Assembly (NCBI RefSeq): GCF_022448905.1
Contig: NZ_JAKVCW010000026.1
Coordinates: 1 to 37,269 of the forward strand
Direction of reading: 5' to 3'
Length of the DNA stretch: 37,269 nucleotides
Source of the DNA: Shimia sp.
GTDB lineage: Bacteria > Pseudomonadota > Alphaproteobacteria > Rhodobacterales > Rhodobacteraceae
The position numbers were made by a program, and so were the translations under genes. Each line of letters begins with the position of its first letter. Position 1 is the first letter of the stretch. A model generated the notes under the pieces. It did not search any database, was not told the DNA's origin, and saw nothing but the letters and a program-made list of their open reading frames with translations. This document shows positions 31,772-37,269 of this stretch, in pieces.

Positions 31772-33124
31772 ATGTCCAAAAGCAACTTCACACGTCGTGG
31801 CTTGCTCAAAACCAGTGCCGTCGCCGGTGCTGGTCTGGCGCTGCCAACGATCTTTACGGCTCAGTCCGCACATGCGTTCACCAACGAACCCACTGGCGGC
31901 ACCGTAACTCTGGGCTTCAACGTGCCACAGACCGGTCCTTACGCGGACGAGGGTGCCGACGAACTGCGCGCCTACCAGCTGGCTGTTGAGCACCTGAACG
32001 GTGGCGGCGACGGCGGCATGCTGAACACCTTCAGCTCCAAAGCACTGGACGGCACAGGTATCCTGGGCAAGAAAGTGGAATACGTCACCGGCGACACCCA
32101 GACCAAGTCTGACGCCGCGCGCGCATCCGCCAAGTCCATGATCGAAAAAGACGGCGCTATCATGATCACCGGCGGTTCGTCCTCTGGTGTGGCTGTGGCC
32201 GTACAGGCGCTCTGCCAAGAGGCGGGCGTGATCTTTATGGCGGGTCTGACCCACTCCAACGACACCACCGGTAAAGACAAGAAAGCCAACGGCTTCCGTC
32301 ACTTCTTCAACTCGTACATGTCGGGTGCCGCTCTGGCGCCGGTTCTGGCAAACGCTTACGGCAATGACCGTAAAGCCTATCACCTGACCGCCGACTACAA
32401 CTGGGGTTACACAACCGAAGAAGCGGTCCGCGCCTCCACTGAGGCCATGGGTTGGGAAACTGTTGCAGCTGTGAAAACACCGCTGACACAGACCGACTTC
32501 TCCTCCTACATCGCGCCTGTTCTGCAATCCGGTGCCGACACGCTGGTTCTGAACCACTACGGCGGCAACATGGTGAACTCGCTGACCAACGCGGTTCAGT
32601 TTGGTCTGCGTGACAAGCAGGTGAACGGCAAAGACTTCCAGATCGTTGTTCCACTCTACTCCCGCCTGATGGCGAAGGGTGCGGGTGCCAACGTGAAGGG
32701 CATCTTCGGCTCCACCAACTGGCACTGGTCCCTGCAGGATGAGGGCTCCAAAGCCTTCGTTAAATCCTTCGGCACCAAATACGGCTTCCCACCATCCCAG
32801 GCGGCGCACACCACCTACGTGCAGACCCTGCTCTATGCAGACGCCGTTCAGCGTGCGGGCTCCTTCGCCCCATGTGCGGTTGCAGAAGCTCTGGAAGACT
32901 ATGAGTTCGACGGTCTGGGCAACGGTAAGACGCTGTATCGCGGCGCTGACCACCAGTGCTTCAAGGACGTGCTGGTTGTGAAGGGTAAAGAGAACCCGAC
33001 TTCCGAGTTCGACCTTCTGGAAATCGTTGAGGTGACCCCGGTTGAGCAGGTGACCTATGCACCTGATCACCCACAGATGGGCGGCCCAGAGGCCACCCTG
33101 GGTGCCTGCAACAACGGCGCGTAA
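31772..33124 (+). CDS. HAAT-family ABC transporter substrate-binding protein, Tat-exported
   Basis: This 450-residue protein starts at 31772 after GGGAGGATTAT. The N-terminus FTRRGLLKTSAVAGAGLALP is a twin-arginine signal with cleavage near AHA-FTNEP, so it folds in the cytoplasm before export. The mature part has the Liv-binding layout: GFNVPQTGPYADEGADELRA, GDTQTKSDAARASAKSMIEK, MITGGSSSGVAVAVQAL and DYNWGYTTEEAVRAS. Substrate is not fixed by these motifs; relatives bind branched-chain amino acids, urea or small amides. Context with acs and an ScfR regulator suggests a short-chain acid or a compound that yields acetyl-CoA. It leads an operon with two permeases and two ATPases. Confidence 0.88.
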   Translation: MSKSNFTRRGLLKTSAVAGAGLALPTIFTAQSAHAFTNEPTGGTVTLGFNVPQTGPYADEGADELRAYQLAVEHLNGGGDGGMLNTFSSKALDGTGILGKKVEYVTGDTQTKSDAARASAKSMIEKDGAIMITGGSSSGVAVAVQALCQEAGVIFMAGLTHSNDTTGKDKKANGFRHFFNSYMSGAALAPVLANAYGNDRKAYHLTADYNWGYTTEEAVRASTEAMGWETVAAVKTPLTQTDFSSYIAPVLQSGADTLVLNHYGGNMVNSLTNAVQFGLRDKQVNGKDFQIVVPLYSRLMAKGAGANVKGIFGSTNWHWSLQDEGSKAFVKSFGTKYGFPPSQAAHTTYVQTLLYADAVQRAGSFAPCAVAEALEDYEFDGLGNGKTLYRGADHQCFKDVLVVKGKENPTSEFDLLEIVEVTPVEQVTYAPDHPQMGGPEATLGACNNGA

Positions 33125-33138
33125 TCACGCCCCAATTC

Positions 33139-33160
33139 GGGCGGGCAGCAATGCCCGCCC
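33139..33160 (+). promoter_or_regulatory. Stem-loop between binding-protein and permease genes
   Basis: GGGCGGGCA, a GCAA tetraloop and TGCCCGCCC form a perfect nine-pair stem 14 bases past the stop. No T run follows. Such hairpins often protect the upstream message from 3' exonucleases, keeping the binding protein more abundant than the permeases. Confidence 0.75.
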
Positions 33161-33206
33161 CACTTCGCCAGCATAGGCGAAATCGGACAACCACAGGGAC
33201 GGACCG

Positions 33207-34238
33207 ATGGAAGCAATTATCCTTCAAATTCTGAACGGGTTGGACAAGGGATCCGCATATGCGTTGATCGCACTTGGCCTTACCCTGATCTTTGGCACCT
33301 TGGGTGTTGTGAACTTTGCGCACGGCGCGCTGTTCATGATCGGTGCCTTCTGCGCGGTGACCTTCAGCCGCATCTTGACCCTCTCACACACTGTTGTGGA
33401 TGAGACCCAGACAGACTTTCTTGGCAACCCACTGAAAGTTGACGTGCCTTATCTGCATGACCTCTTTGGCCAGGCCACCGGCGACGCGATCATCGACTGG
33501 GCCGTCCCCCTGTCGATCCTGTTCACCGTCCCGGTGATGATGTTCGTGGGCTACGCCATGGAACGCGGCCTGATCAAACACTTCTACAACCGCCCGCACG
33601 CCGACCAGATCCTTGTGACCTTTGGTCTGGCCATCGTGCTGCAGGAAGTGATCAAATATTTCTACGGCGCCAACCCGATCCCGACCCCTGCCCCGCAGGC
33701 CTTTGCCGGATCGCTGGATTTCGGAGCCATGCTTGGCTTTGATCCCAACCTGATCATCTATCCTTACTGGCGGATCATCTACTTCATCTTCTCAGCCATC
33801 ATCATCGGTGCCGTGTTTGCCTTCCTGCAATACACCACCTTCGGCATGGTTGTGCGCGCCGGTATGGCGGACCGCGAAACCGTCGGCCTTCTGGGCATCA
33901 ACATCGACAAGCGCTTCACCATCATGTTTGGCCTTGCCGCCGCCGTCGCCGGTCTGGCCGGGGTGATGTACACGCCAATCAATTCGCCAAACTATCACAT
34001 GGGCATGGACTTCCTGGTGCTGAGCTTTGTTGTGGTGGTTGTTGGCGGCATGGGCTCGCTGCCAGGTGCCGTACTGGCAGGCTTCCTGCTGGGCATTTTG
34101 GAAAGTTTCGCCTCCATGCGCGAGGTTCTGGAGATCCTGCCGGGTCTGAACCAGATCATCATCTACCTCGTCGCCATCATCATTCTGCTGACCCGTCCAC
34201 GGGGCCTGATGGGCCGCAAGGGCGTCATGGAGGACTAA
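33207..34238 (+). CDS. Branched-chain-type (LivH-like) ABC permease
   Basis: This 343-residue inner-membrane protein starts after GGGACGGACCG. Multiple helices include LNGLDKGSAYALIALGLTLI, the family N-terminal signature. GTLGVVNFAHGALFMIGAFC and the cytosolic coupling stretch RETVGLLGINIDKRFTIMFG are also present. An insert (about residues 58-92) between the second and third helices makes it longer than typical LivH (about 300). It pairs with the LivM-like protein that follows three bases later. Confidence 0.88.
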   Translation: MEAIILQILNGLDKGSAYALIALGLTLIFGTLGVVNFAHGALFMIGAFCAVTFSRILTLSHTVVDETQTDFLGNPLKVDVPYLHDLFGQATGDAIIDWAVPLSILFTVPVMMFVGYAMERGLIKHFYNRPHADQILVTFGLAIVLQEVIKYFYGANPIPTPAPQAFAGSLDFGAMLGFDPNLIIYPYWRIIYFIFSAIIIGAVFAFLQYTTFGMVVRAGMADRETVGLLGINIDKRFTIMFGLAAAVAGLAGVMYTPINSPNYHMGMDFLVLSFVVVVVGGMGSLPGAVLAGFLLGILESFASMREVLEILPGLNQIIIYLVAIIILLTRPRGLMGRKGVMED

Positions 34239-34241
34239 CTC

Positions 34242-35435
34242 ATGCTCGGTCTCAACAAAAAAGATCTTCAGCTTATGCTGATCGTTACCGGGCTGACCAT
34301 GCTGGCGCCCTTCATTCTCAACCCCTTCCCGGAAAGCTCCGGTATGGCGCAATTCAACGCGGGTTACCCCGACCTGATGCAGCGCTTTGTGATCTTCGGC
34401 ATCTTCGCCATTGGCTTCAACCTGCTGTTCGGCCTCACCGGCTACCTCAGCTTTGGTCACGCCGCCTTCCTGGGCGTGGGCTCTTACGGCGCCATCTGGA
34501 TGATGAAGCTGGTCTCGCTCAACGTGATCCCGGCCATCTTTATGGGTGTGATCGTGGCGGGTATCTTCTCGGTCGCTGTGGGCTACATCTGTCTGCGCCG
34601 CTCAGGCATCTACTTCTCGATCCTGACACTCGCCTTTGCACAGATGTCTTACGCTCTGGCCTACTCGGTTCTCACGCCAATCACCGGCGGTGAAACCGGC
34701 CTGCAGATCAAATCCACCGACCGTCCAATCTTCTCCAGCTTGGAAGAAGGCGAAACCGGTCGCGCCAACCTGTTTGGCATGGATATGCGTCAGAGCTTTG
34801 AGCTCAACATCGGCGACTGGCTCTTCACCTTCAACGCTGGCTACTACATTGCAGCCATCGTGATGCTGATTGCCTTCTATGTCTCGATCCGCATTTTCCG
34901 CAGCCCATTTGGCCTGATGCTGCGTGCGATCAAATCCAACCAGACCCGTATGTCTTACACTGGTCTGAACCCACGTCCGCACACGCTGGCAGCCTTTGTG
35001 ATCTCCGGCATGTATGCGGGTCTCGCGGGTGGTCTTCTGGTGGCCATGGACACCCAAGTGGGTCCGGAGCGTATGTTCTGGACAGCCTCCGGTGAGGTGG
35101 TTCTGATGACCATCCTGGGCGGTGTTGGCACCCTGATCGGTCCGGTACTGGGCGCAGGTGTGATCAAGTACATGGAAAACATCCTGTCCAAGATCAACAA
35201 AGACGTTCTGCACGAGTGGTTCGCCTTTATGCCAGACGGTCTCGAAGACTTCATCGTCTTCCTGGTCTACCCGTTCATCGGCAAAGGCTGGCACCTCACC
35301 CTCGGCATCCTCTTCATGCTGGTCGTGATCTTCCTGCCAGGTGGCCTGGTCGAAGGTGGTCAGCGCATTGGCAAGTGGATCAAAAACCGTGGCAAAGCCA
35401 AAGACACTGGCGGCTCCACTGAACCTGCAGAATAA
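34242..35435 (+). CDS. Branched-chain-type (LivM-like) ABC permease
   Basis: The product is a 397-residue inner-membrane protein. Motifs are [40 protein letters not shown], the coupling loop [20 protein letters not shown] and [20 protein letters not shown]. It forms the heterodimeric channel with the preceding protein. A long C-terminal segment ([18 protein letters not shown]) is polar and cytosolic. It starts three bases after the LivH-like stop and ends ahead of an excellent ribosome site for the first ATPase. Confidence 0.88.
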   Translation: MLGLNKKDLQLMLIVTGLTMLAPFILNPFPESSGMAQFNAGYPDLMQRFVIFGIFAIGFNLLFGLTGYLSFGHAAFLGVGSYGAIWMMKLVSLNVIPAIFMGVIVAGIFSVAVGYICLRRSGIYFSILTLAFAQMSYALAYSVLTPITGGETGLQIKSTDRPIFSSLEEGETGRANLFGMDMRQSFELNIGDWLFTFNAGYYIAAIVMLIAFYVSIRIFRSPFGLMLRAIKSNQTRMSYTGLNPRPHTLAAFVISGMYAGLAGGLLVAMDTQVGPERMFWTASGEVVLMTILGGVGTLIGPVLGAGVIKYMENILSKINKDVLHEWFAFMPDGLEDFIVFLVYPFIGKGWHLTLGILFMLVVIFLPGGLVEGGQRIGKWIKNRGKAKDTGGSTEPAE

Positions 35436-35448
35436 GGAGACAAGAGAT

Positions 35449-36204
35449 ATGGGAATTCTCGAAGTCAAAGACGTAGGCAAGCGGTTCGGCGGTCTTCAGG
35501 CCCTCGGTGACGTGAACCTCTCCGTCAAGGAAAACACCGTACACGCAATCATCGGCCCCAACGGGGCCGGGAAATCCACCCTACTGAACTGCCTCGTGGG
35601 CAAGCTCATCCCGGACACCGGTTCTGTCATGTTTGACGGCCAGTCGGTGCTGGGCCGCACCCCACACGAGATCAACCAGATGGGCATTTCCCGCGTGTTC
35701 CAGACCCCGGAAATCTTTGGGGACCTGACCGTGTTGGAAAACATGATGATCCCCTGCTTTGCCAAGCGGGACGGGGCCTTCCGGATGCGCGCCATCGAAG
35801 ACATGATGCGTGAAAAGGACATCGTGGAAAAAGCCGAGTCGATGCTCGTCGACATGAATATGGCCGACAAGCATCACATGCACGCGGCCTCCATGTCCCG
35901 CGGTGACAAACGTCGTCTGGAAATCGGCATGTGTCTGGCGCAGGAGCCCCGCCTTCTGCTGCTGGACGAACCCACTGCCGGTATGGCGCGGGCCGACACC
36001 AACAACACCATCGATCTTCTCAAGCAAATCAGCGACGAGCGCGACATCACCATCGCCATCATCGAACACGACATGCATGTGGTGTTCTCTCTGGCACAGC
36101 GCATCACCGTGCTGGCACAGGGCACACCGCTGGTCGAAGACGATCCTGAAAACATCAAAGGTCACCCGAAAGTGCGCGAAGCGTACCTCGGCGAAACCGC
36201 ATAA
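35449..36204 (+). CDS. LivG-like ABC ATPase
   Basis: This 251-residue protein starts at 35449 after AAGGAGA. It shows Walker A GPNGAGKST, the Q-loop in FQTPEIFGDLTVLENMMIP, Walker B RLLLLDEPTAGM and an H-loop in IIEHDMHVVFSLAQR. The signature is MSRGDKRRLEIGM, not the usual LSHGEQR form, with R and D replacing conserved positions. This atypical signature belongs to one of the two composite ATP sites and may make it less active. It partners with the LivF-like ATPase on the cytosolic side of the permeases. Its frame stays open upstream inside the LivM gene. Confidence 0.9.
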   Translation: MGILEVKDVGKRFGGLQALGDVNLSVKENTVHAIIGPNGAGKSTLLNCLVGKLIPDTGSVMFDGQSVLGRTPHEINQMGISRVFQTPEIFGDLTVLENMMIPCFAKRDGAFRMRAIEDMMREKDIVEKAESMLVDMNMADKHHMHAASMSRGDKRRLEIGMCLAQEPRLLLLDEPTAGMARADTNNTIDLLKQISDERDITIAIIEHDMHVVFSLAQRITVLAQGTPLVEDDPENIKGHPKVREAYLGETA

Positions 36205-36215
36205 GGCACATCATC

Positions 36216-36282
36216 GCGCCCCGGACCTGATCCGAGGCCTCGCGACACCAACAAGAGGTCCCGGGTCAAGCCCGGGACGGGG
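36216..36282. repeat. Paired palindromic intergenic repeat (alphaproteobacterial type)
   Basis: The stretches 36216-36241 (core CCCCGGACCTGATCCGAGGC) and 36255-36282 (core GTCCCGGGTCAAGCCCGGGA) are imperfect palindromes and roughly inverted copies of one another. They lie between the two ATPase genes and could form one large hairpin. Similar CCGGATCAAGTCCGG-type elements are common in alphaproteobacterial intergenic DNA. Confidence 0.7.
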
Positions 36283-36293
36283 AGACCAAAACA

Positions 36294-37049
36294 ATGAACG
36301 TCAAACCCGACTTTTCCAAAGGCCACAATCTGGCCGAAACCGCCCCCGCCTACCTCTCCGTTTGGAACATGGAGAGTTATTATGGCGAGAGCTACATCGT
36401 TCAAAATATCAGCTTCAACGTGCACGAAGGCGAAATCCTTGCGCTCTTGGGCCGCAACGGGGCAGGCAAAACCTCGACCCTGCGTTCCATTGCGCGCATG
36501 GACGACCCACAGGTGACCCACGGCGAAATTTGGCTCGATCACAAACCGCTGCACCTGATGAAAAGCTATGAGGCCGCACAGGCAGGCATCGGTCTGGTGC
36601 CGGAAGATCGCTCGATCATTCCTGGCCTGACGGTGGAAGAAAACATCCAACTGGCCCAGATCGCTCCGCCCATCGGCTGGTCGATTGAACGCCTCTACGA
36701 ACTCTTCCCGCGCCTTGGCGAACGCCGCAAGCAAGAAGGTGTCACGCTCTCCGGTGGTGAACAGCAAATGCTGGCCATCGCCCGCGCCCTCAGCCGCGAC
36801 ATCAAAGTGCTGCTGCTGGACGAACCTTATGAAGGCCTCGCACCGGTGATTGTGGACGAGATCGAAAAGACTCTGCGCATCATCAAAGAGCAAGGCATCA
36901 CCACCGTGATCGTGGAACAGAACGCTGTGCGCGCGCTGGAACTCGCGGATCGCGCTGTGATCCTCGACACCGGCTCGGTGGTCTTTGATGGCTCCGCCAA
37001 CGAAGTTCTCGAAAACGAAGAGCTGCGCGCCGAATATCTGGCGATCTGA
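36294..37049 (+). CDS. LivF-like ABC ATPase
   Basis: This 251-residue protein shows Walker A GRNGAGKTS, Q-loop region EDRSIIPGLTVEENIQL, a normal signature LSGGEQQMLAIARALS, Walker B VLLLDEPYEGL and an H-loop residue replaced by VEQNAVRALE (Gln instead of His). LivF proteins often show VEQN here, so this fits the family. The protein has about 20 extra residues at its N-terminus (MNVKPDFSKGHNLAETAPAY). It completes the five-gene HAAT transporter and is followed by acs. Confidence 0.9.
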   Translation: MNVKPDFSKGHNLAETAPAYLSVWNMESYYGESYIVQNISFNVHEGEILALLGRNGAGKTSTLRSIARMDDPQVTHGEIWLDHKPLHLMKSYEAAQAGIGLVPEDRSIIPGLTVEENIQLAQIAPPIGWSIERLYELFPRLGERRKQEGVTLSGGEQQMLAIARALSRDIKVLLLDEPYEGLAPVIVDEIEKTLRIIKEQGITTVIVEQNAVRALELADRAVILDTGSVVFDGSANEVLENEELRAEYLAI

Positions 37050-37142
37050 CGCCGACAATTTGGGGTTGCGCCAAAAGTCGAGTTGACCTCGCGGCGCAGC
37101 CCCCTAACCTCGCCCCCAAAGAATTCCTATTCGAGGTCCAAT

Positions 37143-37269
37143 ATGTCTGACACCACATTTCCCCCATCCAAAGAACTGGCAGAAAACGCCATCATCACTG
37201 CAGATAAGTACCAAGAGATGTACGCGGCGTCAGTGTCTGATCCTGAGGCGTTTTGGCGGGAGCATGGCC
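37143..37269 (+). CDS. acs: Acetyl-CoA synthetase, N-terminal fragment at window edge
   Basis: Forty-two codons are visible from ATG 37143, preceded by GAGGTCC. The sequence begins MSDTTFPPSKELAENAIITA and continues with DKYQEMYAASVSDPEAFWRE, the opening of AMP-forming acetate-CoA ligase (the ACAS N-terminal region, ending EAFWREHG). The enzyme turns acetate, ATP and CoA into acetyl-CoA. The catalytic part is outside the window. It lies 93 bases behind the transporter operon, with no terminator visible between, so co-transcription is likely. Confidence 0.85.
   Translation, partial: MSDTTFPPSKELAENAIITADKYQEMYAASVSDPEAFWREHG

Noticed and set aside
31574..33070. Minus-strand open frame of about 500 codons
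   Set aside because: It runs antisense to the substrate-binding gene, which has a Tat signal, ribosome site and family motifs.

Overview
The window reads as chromosome of a marine-type alphaproteobacterium, most probably of the Roseobacter group (Rhodobacterales). This is inferred from GC-rich coding, a GapR (DUF2312) nucleoid protein, a ScfR-type acyl-CoA regulator, and the HAAT-transporter plus acetyl-CoA synthetase arrangement. A tRNA-Thr(UGU) gene at 15683-15758 divides it in two: accessory DNA on the left, ordinary core genes on the right.

Left part (1-15682) is an integrated phage-like element whose integrase lies against the 3' end of the tRNA gene. Its far end is outside the window. 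Reading inward from the left edge there are two anti-phage-type loci. One is the start of a PIN-like nuclease (minus strand). The other is a three-gene ABC three-component (ABC-3C) system: PD-(D/E)xK nuclease protein, middle component, SMC/Rad50-like ATPase. Next comes a leftward phage early operon (7862 down to 4546) with a Cro-like regulator, small coupled genes and a winged-helix replication initiator. That initiator gene carries ten 20-bp iterons in a strict 23/31-bp alternation, so the replication origin is probably inside the gene. A divergent CI-like repressor (7949-8266) faces it. The rightward operon (8652-15644) encodes an ERF annealing protein, an HNH nuclease, a C5 cytosine methyltransferase with eight internal repeats, a PAPS-reductase-like PP-loop protein, a Xis-like protein and the integrase. 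Four near-identical operators (TGGACTTTTGTCCA), two at each early promoter, tie both operons to one switch. The leftward promoter sits so close to its first ATG that the transcript is probably leaderless. No capsid, tail or terminase gene is seen, so the element may be a phage satellite or a defective prophage carrying defence cargo, unless structural genes lie further left.

Right part (15683-37269) is core metabolism. It holds a ferric-iron-type ABC permease, a conserved hypothetical, an outer-membrane barrel protein, GapR, a FadB/FadJ-like bifunctional beta-oxidation enzyme and a DksA/TraR-type zinc protein. A sulfide/persulfide operon follows (MBL persulfide-dioxygenase-like, two half-size YeeE/YedE transporters, rhodanese/DUF442-like), and the first YeeE gene has no canonical start codon. 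A strong bidirectional terminator separates it from a convergent FliM/FliN-type protein with a Met-Pro-Asp-Gly repeat tail.

The last 11 kb appears to be a short-chain-acid module. It contains a sodium/solute-symporter histidine kinase, a small membrane protein and a stand-alone receiver in one overlapping operon. A ScfR-family regulator, a divergent five-gene HAAT (Liv-type) ABC transporter and the start of acetyl-CoA synthetase (acs) at the right edge complete it. The layout recalls the CrbS/CrbR acetate switch, with the DNA-binding role perhaps taken by the ScfR-type protein.
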